From the NCBI GenBank assembly GCA_030041515.1, contig JASHNS010000014.1:1-64000 (forward strand): a stretch of 64,000 nucleotides of DNA, given 5' to 3'. Positions 16,897-25,641 of this stretch are shown piece after piece (the stretch's first letter is position 1; the number at the start of each line of letters is the position of its first letter). The notes under the pieces were generated by a model that was not told the origin of the DNA, ran no database searches, and saw nothing but the letters and a program-made list of their open reading frames with translations. The position numbers were made by a program, and so were the translations under genes. The DNA is from Acidobacteriaceae bacterium. Its GTDB lineage: Bacteria > Acidobacteriota > Terriglobia > Terriglobales > Acidobacteriaceae.

Positions 16897-18176
16897 GGCA
16901 TCCCCCAGAATCCGGGTCCGGGCGGAGCGGAAAAACCATCGCCGGCATGAAGAATGCCCTGGCTGTCCGCGTAGAGTGGCAACTGCGGCAGAGGCCGCGC
17001 CGCAGGACCTCCGGTGGGCTGCGCGCCGTTGAGCACGTCGAATGTGGATTGATGGCAGGGGCACATCAGCAGATGGGTCGTGGTTTCGTACATGCCGACC
17101 GCGCAACCGGCGTGCGTGCAGACCCGGGAATAGGCCAGATAACCCTCCGGAGCCCAGTTCTTCCGCTCCGCCGGGAGGCGCAGCAGGTCTTCTCGAACAC
17201 GAAGCAATACCGTTTGGGCCTTCTCTGATCCGATCGAACCCTCGGGAAAGACGAGCATCATGCTGCCGGGACGGAGGCTGTTGATGGACACAGGCGTGTT
17301 GTCGAGGCTCATCAGGCGCTGGCCGCGCTGCCACACCCTGGAGTACAACGTCGTGTCCGGCGCAAAGCCCATTGACTTCATCAGCGACACGACAAACGCA
17401 GCGATGAAGCCTGTGCCAAGAACTCCCATCCCCGTCAGCAGCCGGCGGCGCTGAACATCCTCCACACCGGAGCGGAAGACGACAGCGGCCGCGGCGCTCT
17501 CGCGGGGCGATGACGCGGCCGGTTCGCGCGGGGCAACGGCTTCCTTATGCGCCGTCAGCCAGTGGGACCATAACACCAGGGCCGCACCAGCGCCGGCAAG
17601 AAACAGGGCGAGATTTCCTCCCAGCAGCATGTTGCTGCCGCCGGTCCAGTAAATGAACAGAAAACCAAATCCCGCCGCGGCCATCACCGCGATGGCGCAC
17701 GCAACGAGCACCGTTCCCACGCGTTCCTGGCGAAGCGGGCTAATTCCCTGATCCAGATTCCGGTCCTCGGCCCGCTCAGACTCGCCGGCGCGTCGGCCTT
17801 GTTCCCTCTGCTCGTGCTTCTCGATCACCGCGTCCAGGGCAGCGACGGAAACCTGGGCAGCCCTGAATGACGCTTCCGCGCCGTGCACCAGCAGGCGACC
17901 GGCCTGGCTCTCTGCTTCCTGTTCCAGAGAGCGAGGTTCTTCGCTTTTTCGGAAGTCTGACTCGACTGGTGGATGCGGCGTTTGCATGGATTCTTTCCGT
18001 GCGGTTCGCCCGATCCCTTTCACCAGCGAGCCCACAGCTTTCCAAAGAAGGACCCCGCCAAAGAGCAGCCAACTCTCCGCGCGGGCCACGCGCAGATCGC
18101 GCTCCACAGTTCGATCTGCGGGCCGCCGTTCGTCGGCGGTGGGCCGTTTCTCCTGATTTGGATTCTCTTCGCTCAT
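16893..18176 (-). CDS. qcrA: Rieske iron-sulfur protein with long N-terminal extension and three membrane helices
   Basis: A 427-residue protein, more than twice the size of a classical Rieske subunit. The [2Fe-2S] site is complete: Cys353 and His355 (CTHAGC) with Cys372 and His375 (CPCH), plus the disulfide pair Cys358/Cys374. Membrane helices are seen at about 153-178, 184-209 and 245-271. The first 150 residues are hydrophilic, charged and probably cytoplasmic. Three helices and a gene order of cytochrome c, Rieske, cytochrome b are the QcrCAB pattern of Actinobacteria. It accepts electrons from quinol and passes them to the c-type subunit. The ends overlap both neighbours by four bases. 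Confidence 0.9.
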   Translation of the reverse strand: MSEENPNQEKRPTADERRPADRTVERDLRVARAESWLLFGGVLLWKAVGSLVKGIGRTARKESMQTPHPPVESDFRKSEEPRSLEQEAESQAGRLLVHGAEASFRAAQVSVAALDAVIEKHEQREQGRRAGESERAEDRNLDQGISPLRQERVGTVLVACAIAVMAAAGFGFLFIYWTGGSNMLLGGNLALFLAGAGAALVLWSHWLTAHKEAVAPREPAASSPRESAAAAVVFRSGVEDVQRRRLLTGMGVLGTGFIAAFVVSLMKSMGFAPDTTLYSRVWQRGQRLMSLDNTPVSINSLRPGSMMLVFPEGSIGSEKAQTVLLRVREDLLRLPAERKNWAPEGYLAYSRVCTHAGCAVGMYETTTHLLMCPCHQSTFDVLNGAQPTGGPAARPLPQLPLYADSQGILHAGDGFSAPPGPGFWGMP

Positions 18177-18922
18177 CCCTTTCCGCCTCGCTCAATCCAC
18201 ATGGCCACGCCAATCGTGAGAAAGGCGATGACCCACGCCGCGAATCCTTCTGCAACGGGCCCATACCAGTGCATGGCCGAGCCGCCCGGGGCCGGCGGAC
18301 GCTGAGCGTATTTCACGTAATCCGCAATGGAGGCCACCTGCTGGTCGGTCAGGACCGAAGGTGGAAAATTGGGCATGGGTCCAGGCCCCCAGCGAATCGC
18401 CCCCGCCACAAGAGCCCGCGACTTGTGCGACAAGTTGGGCGCATTCACCCCGTCGAAGACCAGCGCACCTCCGCGCACGTCGGTGCGATGGCATGCCGAG
18501 CAGTACATCGCGTACAAATCGCCGCCTTCGCTCAGGTTGCCACCCTGCATGGGGATCACCGCAATCTTTTGCGTTACATATCCCGCGACATCTTTCATAT
18601 CCGGTACCGAAAGGATGCGCCCAAAGCTGGGCATGTGGCTGGGGCCGACCTCGATCGCCGTGAGCACCTGTCCGAGGTTGTGCTCGGCCTGCAGATTGGG
18701 GCCGGCGATGCTGACCACACCGCTGACGCCCTGGCCATGGTCGCCGTGGCATTCGGCGCAGTGCTGGGCAAAGATCTGTTGTCCGCGTGCAAGCGGATCG
18801 CCGGCGTTGGGCGCTGCCTGACCCCGGACAACCGGCACGCAAAATGCCACAAAGAAAGCGAGGGAAGCGAAGCTCGCCCCCTTCGGCACACGGCCGCCTG
18901 AACCACCAGCTTTGGTCCGCAC
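18173..18922 (-). CDS. qcrC: Dihaem cytochrome c with C-terminal membrane anchor
   Basis: Two class-I cytochrome c domains, each with one haem motif (CAECH and CSACH), and likely axial methionines (HMPSFG, PMPNFPP). The C terminus ends in a membrane helix (GFAAWVIAFLTIGVAMW) followed by basic residues, just as in actinobacterial QcrC. The start is uncertain: the frame is open to 19144, but no ATG lies close to the signal sequence FASLAFFVAFCVPVVRGQ. A GTG at 18922 (249 residues) is given here; a GTG at 18889 (238 residues) would fit the signal peptide better, and neither has a strong ribosome site. Together with the next two genes it should form a quinol:cytochrome c oxidoreductase, possibly joined directly to an oxidase. 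Confidence 0.82.
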   Translation of the reverse strand: MRTKAGGSGGRVPKGASFASLAFFVAFCVPVVRGQAAPNAGDPLARGQQIFAQHCAECHGDHGQGVSGVVSIAGPNLQAEHNLGQVLTAIEVGPSHMPSFGRILSVPDMKDVAGYVTQKIAVIPMQGGNLSEGGDLYAMYCSACHRTDVRGGALVFDGVNAPNLSHKSRALVAGAIRWGPGPMPNFPPSVLTDQQVASIADYVKYAQRPPAPGGSAMHWYGPVAEGFAAWVIAFLTIGVAMWIERGGKG

Positions 18923-19071
18923 GCGATCTTCGATGCCGATGCGTTTCCGATGTGCTGTTCCAGGCCGTCGGCGCCGCGGCCTTGCTGTAGCAACCAGCCC
19001 GAGTTGCACGACAGCGTGGGCACCCGTTCCCGGCGCAAGTGCTTCTGATAGGTTTTGTGAGGTGCCGCTCC

Positions 19072-19515
19072 ATGAAAGCGTCAGAGCCCAAGTTTGTCTC
19101 CTTCCGTTCGCTCCTGGGTGATGCGCTGCGGGGCGCGCGAGCACTCGGGTTGGGTGCGCTGCTCAGCGTTGTGGCGGCCCTGGTCTGTGGGTGCACAGGC
19201 GGTCGGGGCCTGGCGGTCTACTCTGTCGCCGTCGGCGGTTCTCCGCGCCCTGGAAAGCAAGTGATCGCTCAATACAAGTGCGGCACCTGCCATACCATTC
19301 CCGGCATACCCCACGCGGACGGCGTCTTCGGTCCCCCGTTGAACTTCCTCGGTCGCCGGACGATGCTGGCGGGCAATCTGCCAAATACCCCCGCCAATCT
19401 GGTGCAGTGGGTCATGTCGCCGCAGTCGATGAAGCCGGGAACCGCGATGCCGGATTTGGGACTGGATGAGCGCCAGGCCCGCGACGTCGCGGCTTATCTG
19501 GAAACCCTGCGCTAG
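19072..19515 (+). CDS. Monohaem cytochrome c, membrane-anchored or lipoprotein
   Basis: A 147-residue protein. The ATG follows GAGGTG at suitable spacing. An N-terminal hydrophobic segment (LGLGALLSVVAALVCGC, residues about 22-38) ends in a Cys pair that could be a lipobox. One haem motif CGTCH and a probable axial Met in GTAMPDLG are present, followed by the closing helix ARDVAAYLETLR. It is transcribed away from the bc-complex genes across a gap of about 150 bases. Likely role: shuttling electrons between the bc complex and a terminal oxidase not encoded in this window. Confidence 0.85.
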   Translation: MKASEPKFVSFRSLLGDALRGARALGLGALLSVVAALVCGCTGGRGLAVYSVAVGGSPRPGKQVIAQYKCGTCHTIPGIPHADGVFGPPLNFLGRRTMLAGNLPNTPANLVQWVMSPQSMKPGTAMPDLGLDERQARDVAAYLETLR

Positions 19516-19660
19516 CGTTGCTGGCCGGGTTTCGCTCCCAATCCATTCGGGCGTGAGCCCCTGCTTCCGTTCCTGCATCGCGATCGTCGTGATACGGTGG
19601 GAGCGCGCGTTCCTGACGCGCGGGATGAGTCTTCGCGTACTTCAGCTCGGGGTGTGGTGA

Positions 19661-21565
19661 ATGAAAAAGTGGTTGTGGTCTGCGGGTGCTGTTGCTCTCG
19701 CCGCGTGCGTATCCTGTCTCGCCCAAACAGCGGTAAACGCTCCAGCAGGCCCGGTTGCTCTGACCGTACGACTGCCCAATCCGGAACAACAGATCTTCTA
19801 CGTGGATGAGGTGATGCCGGTCAGACCCGGCGCCCTCACGCTCTATTACCCGAAGTACATTCCCGGCGACCACTCGCCGGATGGCCCGATCGCCGACATG
19901 ATGGGCCTGGAGATCACGGGCGGTGGGCAGCGGATCGCGTGGCGCCGCGACGCGGTGGATATGTTCACGTTTCACGTGACTGTGCCTGCAGGCGTCGAAC
20001 GAATCGATATCACCTTCCAGTTTCCGGCCCCGGACCGCATCACGCCGAATCTCATGGGACTGGAATGGAATTGCGTGGCTCTTTACCAGGCCGGCTATCC
20101 GACCAAAGTGCAGATATATCAACCGACATTGGTCATGCCCGCGGACTGGCACTATGCAAGTGCGCTGAAAACGGAAGAAAGCAGCGGCGGCCGGACCACG
20201 TTTCAGCCCGTTCCGTTCAACACGCTCGTCGATTCTCCAGTGATTGCCGGCAAATACTTCCGCGAGATCGATGTCACTCCCCCCGGCTCCTCCGTGCATC
20301 GTTCTCTGGACATGGTCGGCGACGATGCCGCAGCTCTGGATATTTCCGACACACAACTCGCCGGCTACCGGCAGTTGGTGGAACAGGCACAGGCACTCTT
20401 TCACTCGCACCATTACAGGAATTATCACTTCCTCCTCACGCTGAGCGATTACGTCTCCCGTGGTGGCCTGGAGCATCACCAGTCGAGCGACGACCGCGCG
20501 CGCGGCGGCACACAAATGTTCGCCGATCCAGCCCATTTCATGCTTGACGCGTCGCTTCTGCCGCATGAATACACGCATTCCTGGAACGGCAAGTTCATGC
20601 GCCCGGCGCAACTGTGGCAGCCCGACTTCGAAACTCCCGAACACGCGCAGATGATCTGGGTCTATGAAGGCCTGACGGTCTACCTCGGCGACATGCTCAC
20701 GGCGCGCAGCGGGTTGTGGTCGCCGGAAACCTGGCGCCAGGTGGTCGCCTACCGTGCGGCGAATATGGCACACCGCCCGGGCCGCGAGTGGCGGCCGCTG
20801 ATCGACACCACCATCGCCGCGCCGCTGACATACGGATCGACGACCGCATGGGCGAATTGGCGCCGGCAAACGGATTTCTATCGAGAGGGCGAACTGCTGT
20901 GGCTCGCCGTCGACATGAAGATCCGGACGCTCAGTCACGATCGGCGCTCCATCGACGATTTCGCTCAGCGCTTTTTCGGCGTCGACAATGGCAGCTTCGC
21001 GACACATACCTATACGTTCAAGGACCTGGTCAGCGCGCTCAACGCGGTCCAGCCCTGTGACTGGGCGAAGTTCCTGCAGAACTGGCTGGATGGTACCGGC
21101 GACCACGTTCCGTTGCTCTCCGGCATCGACGCCAGCGGATGGCGTCTGGTCTATACGGATCAGCCTTCGGCGTATCAGCAGGCGCACGAGAACGTCGGCG
21201 AAGGCGAACTCAGCAGACAAGGTGTCGATCAAATGTTTTCGGTGGGGTTGTTTCTCAGCAGCGGGGGCAAAGTCGAGGACGTGTTGTGGAACGGACCGGC
21301 GTTTAAAGCTGGGTTCGCTCCGGGCATGCAACTGGTGTCGATCGACGGCCACGCATACAGTACGCAGGCCCTGCGATCCGGAATCGTTGAGGCGCACCAG
21401 GACAGACAGCCTTTGCGGATGACCGCGACGAACGACGGTGTGACCCAAACCTATACGGTCGATTACGACGGGGGACTGAAGTTTCCGCACCTCGTCCGCA
21501 TACCGGGCACCATCGACTACCTGCAGCAAATCCTCGCAGCGAAGCCGCTGCACAGTGGTTCGTAA
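19661..21565 (+). CDS. M61 family metallopeptidase (glycyl aminopeptidase-like) with PDZ domain
   Basis: A 634-residue exported peptidase with signal peptide (residues 1-21, CLAQ). An N-terminal beta domain (to about 170) precedes the thermolysin-like catalytic region with the zinc motif HEYTHSWNGK (His302, Glu303, His306) and the downstream glutamate in WVYEGLTVYLG. A C-terminal PDZ-like domain covers about residues 520-600 (FKAGFAPGMQLVSIDG). The architecture and length match family M61, which releases N-terminal Gly or Ala. It stands alone, convergent with the TonB receptor gene. Confidence 0.92.
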   Translation: MKKWLWSAGAVALAACVSCLAQTAVNAPAGPVALTVRLPNPEQQIFYVDEVMPVRPGALTLYYPKYIPGDHSPDGPIADMMGLEITGGGQRIAWRRDAVDMFTFHVTVPAGVERIDITFQFPAPDRITPNLMGLEWNCVALYQAGYPTKVQIYQPTLVMPADWHYASALKTEESSGGRTTFQPVPFNTLVDSPVIAGKYFREIDVTPPGSSVHRSLDMVGDDAAALDISDTQLAGYRQLVEQAQALFHSHHYRNYHFLLTLSDYVSRGGLEHHQSSDDRARGGTQMFADPAHFMLDASLLPHEYTHSWNGKFMRPAQLWQPDFETPEHAQMIWVYEGLTVYLGDMLTARSGLWSPETWRQVVAYRAANMAHRPGREWRPLIDTTIAAPLTYGSTTAWANWRRQTDFYREGELLWLAVDMKIRTLSHDRRSIDDFAQRFFGVDNGSFATHTYTFKDLVSALNAVQPCDWAKFLQNWLDGTGDHVPLLSGIDASGWRLVYTDQPSAYQQAHENVGEGELSRQGVDQMFSVGLFLSSGGKVEDVLWNGPAFKAGFAPGMQLVSIDGHAYSTQALRSGIVEAHQDRQPLRMTATNDGVTQTYTVDYDGGLKFPHLVRIPGTIDYLQQILAAKPLHSGS

Positions 21566-21662
21566 CGGTCGAGGCGACTCCCTCCCGTTTTCGCGGCGGA
21601 TGGACTGCCCTGCTCCGAGCAGATGGGTCTCACCAACTGGCTAAGGACCGGAGGTACTTGCG

Positions 21663-24600
21663 TCAGAAGACGAACTTTGCGCCCAGCTGAACCTGACGGG
21701 GACTATTCGAGGTGTAGCTGATCGTTCCAAAGGCCGGGTCGTCGACGGAGGTGTCCGGCGTCCCGAAGACCGGGTGATTCAGAGCGTTCTGGGCTTCCAG
21801 CCGCAGCTCAAGCAACATACCTTCATGCAGGCCGGCGAGGGAAAAATCCTTGTCGGCCGCCATGCTCGTGTTAAAAGCCACGGGCGTACGGATCGCACCC
21901 GTCGCCCGCGGAGCGTCTCCCAAAGTAAATGGGGCGGGCAACTGCAGAGCCCCGGGGTCGGCGATGTAGTGGTTGATCGCGTTGTGGCCGTAACTCCTCC
22001 ACAGATGGTTGACGATGTTGGGCCGCTGCGTACCATACGTCGGGAGCGAAGTTCCGTCGTACGTGGTGAAATCAAGCGGACGGCCGCCGTTCACGCGCCA
22101 GACTCCGGTGGTTTTCCATCCACCTACAAAAGCATTCAGAAGCCTGGGCATGGCGCCAAAGAATTCTTTGCCTCGTCCCACCGGGATGTCCCATGCATAG
22201 CTTGCCTGGACTACGTTGGGGATATCGAAGGTCGAGAGGCTGCGTTCCAGCCAGGGTTTGTTGGGATCCTGAAGACTGGTAAAGCTGCCCAGCCAGGTTG
22301 TATTGTCGTCGGGCACGGAGGCATCGTCGAGCGATTTTGACCACACCCAGGAAAGCAGGAACTGGAGTCCATTGGAGTACTGCTTCTCCGCGGTAACCTC
22401 CAGCGCGTGGTAGGTGGAGCAGGCAATCGGCCACGCATCTGTGGTGACGCCGCCCGGGAACTGCGGATATGGCAGCTGCAGATAGAAGGCCTGAACCTGG
22501 GGCGATGACAGATAGCTGTTCGGATCCGTAATCACGCTGGCGAACGGGTTGTTCACCATATCATTCAGTGCGTTGATCTGACTCGTGGAATACCCTTCGA
22601 TTTGAGCTCCGAGATGATTGATGTAATTAGCTCCCGAGAAATACAGGTGGGTGCCTTTCTTTCCGTCGTAGTTGACGTCGAGGAGGACATTCCACGGGAG
22701 CTGATGTTCGACTCCAACCGTCCAGCTCTGCTCGTAGGGAGTGTTCGTCATGTCGCGCAGGGGACCATTGGCGCCATAACCCACGTCATTCATCAGGCCC
22801 AGAGAGCTTCCGGGCGGCTTGATCAGTCCATTTGGATAGGGATTGCTCAGGTGCAGCCACGGGGTGGCGCCGTCGTTGTTGTAAGTGACCAGGGCATTCG
22901 TATATTGGTTGAATCCCTGGGAACCATAGGGCATGACGCCGGACGCGCCCGATCGGGGCTGGGAGTAGTAGATTCCGTACCCACCGCGGAACACCGTCTT
23001 CGGCCAGATGTGATATGCGAAGCCGAAACGGGGCTGAATATCCTTCCAGTCGCCGTTCACAATCCTGCGCTGGCTGGAGCTGGCAAAGACTTCGCCGCCG
23101 TGCATGGTGCCCAGGCCAGGAACAGTCAGTGGCAGGGTAGCAGTCGGATCGAACCAGTTCTGCCGGTTGTGGCGTTCGGTTCTGGGAATAGACACGTCGT
23201 AGCGCAGGCCCAGGTTCAGCGTCAGCTTCCGGTTCACCTTCCAGTTGTCCTGGGTATACCAGGCGTATTGGTGGTCTTCTGTGGCCGGTTCGTCCTGAAT
23301 TTCGTAGTAGGTTCCCGAGTTCATTTGGCCCATGATGAAGCTGGCCATTCCATCTCCACCGCATGTGGCGAAGTCATACGGGCACCCCGATGAACCCGAG
23401 CGATCGAAACCGAACACTCCATTCGGGGCGTTGGTCTGGATGTAGTTCATCTGGTGCAGCCTTCCCTCAAAGCCGATCTTAACGTCGTGCGCGCCAATTA
23501 CCTTGTCGACAGCCAGGGTGAGCTGCCCTGTGTCCTGTCCCTCTTTATAGTTGCCGTACGGGTCGCCTCCAATGTTCGTGTAGCCTGCGCTGTAGTAGGT
23601 GGACTGATCGATGAAAATGGCCGGCACGCCCATGAACCCATTGGAATTCAGGTATTCGGGGAATCCAAGCTTGCTCAGCGGGTCAGTCACGCCACCATCT
23701 CCGTTGTAGGCGCTGATGCGTTCCGCGCCCCGTGTGAATCCCAGAACCGCGGTCAGGAAGAGGGTGGTGGAAAATGTATGCGTATCGTTGAGCGTGAAGA
23801 CATGGGCCGTGCTGTTGTTCGGGCCGCCGGCGCAGGGATCGGCAAAATTGCCGAAGCAGTTGTACGATACTGCGCTGCTCCACTGGTCTGAGTAGCGGAC
23901 GCTGAGCAGATTCTTCTGCGTGAAGCGGTGGTCGATTTTGAGATCCCACTGGTCGTTGGGATAGCTGCTCGCTCCGGATCCAATCCAGTTGTCGTAATAC
24001 GTTGGCGAAGCCATGTTCGGGGTGGGCTCAGGAAACAGTGCCATCAGGCGCTGCGCCACCGGATCGATCAGGTTGCCGGGACCGGCCGGCAGCTGGTAAG
24101 GCGTCCCGTTGAGGTTGGGATTGCCGGGGCTGCTGTACGTGGCGATATTGTTGTACGGAATATAGGTGCTGCGTACTGCCCCTGATCCGTTGCTGTTGGA
24201 TACGTACACTCCACTGTAGGGATCCCACAGTTGTCCGGCAGCCACGCTGCACATGCCCCTGGAGTCGAAGTTGCCTCCCTGGTCGGCGCACAACTCACCG
24301 AAATCGCCGGTGCGCTCGGCATCACTGGGCACGCCGGCCTGATAGGTCCCTGCGCTGGTCTGCCTCGTCCCGTCGTAATCAAAGAAAAACAATGTCTTGT
24401 TGCGGATGATCGGTCCGCCAATCGTCCCACCGAAATTATTGCGATGCACCGGCGGCAGCGGAATGCCGCTCTGGTCGTTGAACCAGTTGTTCGCATCCGT
24501 CAGCGTGTTGCGGATGAAGTCATACGCGCTCCCGTGGAACTGGTTGGAACCGGATCGGGTAACCATGTTGACGATGGTGCCGCCCGTAAACCCGTACTCC

Positions 24601-25325
24601 GCGCTGAAATCCGACTGCTCGACCCTGAACTCCTGCACCGCCTCCGGTGACGGGGTGTAGGTCGCCTGCGTTACGCCGCCGTTCGGCTCGTAGTTGGTGA
24701 CAGAGGCGCCATCCATCAGGATGTCTGCGGTGGAATTGCGGCCGCCATTGGAAACGAAGTTGGTTCCGGTGCAGTTGATCGCACACTGGTCATCCGTCTC
24801 CGTAACGCCTGGCGTCAGCATGGTCAGATCCATGACATAGCGGTCGATGAGTGGGAGGTCGTTGATGAATGTCCGGTTGATGACGAGCCCGGTGGTCCCA
24901 TCCTCGACGTGGAGCTTCTGAGTTTCAGCATTGACTTCAACGGTCTGCGATGCGCTGGCCACACGGAGCGTGAGATTCGCCGTCGGGTTTTCACCGGCAT
25001 TCAGCGTGATGTTCGTCCGCTCTGTTTTTGCAAAACCGGTCATTTCGGCGATGACGGTATAGACACCCGGCGCAACAGAGGGATAAACATAGCGGCCGCC
25101 GCTGTCCGAGGTCGTATTGAACCGAAATCCCTTGTTCTGATCGACAAGCGTGACCTTCGCCCCCGGAATGACCGCACCGCTGGTATCCGTCAGCACGCCG
25201 CTGACGGTTCCGAAATAGCCCTGGGCTGAAGCTGGGGGCGCGGCCAGAAGCACGAGGAGCAGGAGCACAACCCCAGAGAAGACCTGATAAGGCGCACGGC
25301 TCACATGAGACAAAGACGTATGCAT
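21663..25325 (-). CDS. Oar-type TonB-dependent outer-membrane receptor with carboxypeptidase-regulatory domain
   Basis: A 1220-residue outer-membrane transporter. The ATG at 25325 is chosen because GGAGG lies about six bases ahead and the signal peptide follows (VLLLLVLLAAPPASAQG). Residues about 35-120 form a CarboxypepD_reg beta-sandwich (GTVSGVLTDTSGAVIPGAKV). A plug domain follows, with TADILMDGASVTN and FSAEYGFTGGTIVN. The remainder is a long Asn/Tyr/Gly-rich barrel ending in phenylalanine (GAKFVF), the usual barrel-assembly signal. Such Acidobacteriota receptors take up glycan fragments or siderophores. It is downstream of the GH31-GH18-acyltransferase genes and has its own promoter with a LacI-type palindrome. 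Confidence 0.92.
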   Translation of the reverse strand: MHTSLSHVSRAPYQVFSGVVLLLLVLLAAPPASAQGYFGTVSGVLTDTSGAVIPGAKVTLVDQNKGFRFNTTSDSGGRYVYPSVAPGVYTVIAEMTGFAKTERTNITLNAGENPTANLTLRVASASQTVEVNAETQKLHVEDGTTGLVINRTFINDLPLIDRYVMDLTMLTPGVTETDDQCAINCTGTNFVSNGGRNSTADILMDGASVTNYEPNGGVTQATYTPSPEAVQEFRVEQSDFSAEYGFTGGTIVNMVTRSGSNQFHGSAYDFIRNTLTDANNWFNDQSGIPLPPVHRNNFGGTIGGPIIRNKTLFFFDYDGTRQTSAGTYQAGVPSDAERTGDFGELCADQGGNFDSRGMCSVAAGQLWDPYSGVYVSNSNGSGAVRSTYIPYNNIATYSSPGNPNLNGTPYQLPAGPGNLIDPVAQRLMALFPEPTPNMASPTYYDNWIGSGASSYPNDQWDLKIDHRFTQKNLLSVRYSDQWSSAVSYNCFGNFADPCAGGPNNSTAHVFTLNDTHTFSTTLFLTAVLGFTRGAERISAYNGDGGVTDPLSKLGFPEYLNSNGFMGVPAIFIDQSTYYSAGYTNIGGDPYGNYKEGQDTGQLTLAVDKVIGAHDVKIGFEGRLHQMNYIQTNAPNGVFGFDRSGSSGCPYDFATCGGDGMASFIMGQMNSGTYYEIQDEPATEDHQYAWYTQDNWKVNRKLTLNLGLRYDVSIPRTERHNRQNWFDPTATLPLTVPGLGTMHGGEVFASSSQRRIVNGDWKDIQPRFGFAYHIWPKTVFRGGYGIYYSQPRSGASGVMPYGSQGFNQYTNALVTYNNDGATPWLHLSNPYPNGLIKPPGSSLGLMNDVGYGANGPLRDMTNTPYEQSWTVGVEHQLPWNVLLDVNYDGKKGTHLYFSGANYINHLGAQIEGYSTSQINALNDMVNNPFASVITDPNSYLSSPQVQAFYLQLPYPQFPGGVTTDAWPIACSTYHALEVTAEKQYSNGLQFLLSWVWSKSLDDASVPDDNTTWLGSFTSLQDPNKPWLERSLSTFDIPNVVQASYAWDIPVGRGKEFFGAMPRLLNAFVGGWKTTGVWRVNGGRPLDFTTYDGTSLPTYGTQRPNIVNHLWRSYGHNAINHYIADPGALQLPAPFTLGDAPRATGAIRTPVAFNTSMAADKDFSLAGLHEGMLLELRLEAQNALNHPVFGTPDTSVDDPAFGTISYTSNSPRQVQLGAKFVF

Positions 25326-25641
25326 CGCAACCTCCACCGCGTGGGAAGTGGATCGTTCTGCGACTACGACTGCTTCGACGTTCTCCGCACGAGCGGCAAT
25401 TCGGATATCGGGCAAGCGAAAAACACCGATACCAAACGTTTGAATTACCGTTCAAAGAAGGGAGAATGTCAAGAAAAAACTGGCGGAAGCGCAATCGCAG
25501 GCGGCAAATTTTTTCGCCGCAGAGCGCTTCCTGGGCACAGGGCCATGTGCCGTGCCAGCCGGGTGCACCTCAACCGGGGGTTGATTTCGCCTGCGCCCGC
25601 GCCGGACTGCAGTTCGCAGGGAACTTGAACGTGAAGTCGTA
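25326..25641. other. Intergenic region between acyltransferase and TonB receptor genes
   Basis: This 316-base gap holds the TonB receptor promoter and operator near its middle. A stem-loop at 25501-25520 (GCGGC and GCCGC arms with extra A-T pairs) may end the acyltransferase transcript, but no T-run follows it on the minus strand. No gene is seen. Confidence 0.4.
25433..25472 (-). promoter_or_regulatory. Promoter with LacI-type palindromic operator for the TonB receptor
   Basis: On the minus strand a perfect -35 box TTGACA (25472-25467) is followed 17 bases later by GGTAAT as a weak -10 box (25449-25444). Directly downstream is the perfect palindrome CAAACGTTTG (25433-25442), whose centre AAACGTTT fits LacI-family operators. 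An overlapping inverted repeat TTGAA-N6-TTCAA spans 25440-25455. An operator at the transcription start suggests repression. Confidence 0.5.

Noticed and set aside
19412-21553. Long open frame of 713 codons on the minus strand opposite the M61 peptidase and cytochrome c genes
   Set aside because: It spans the gap between two real plus-strand genes and shows no domain pattern.
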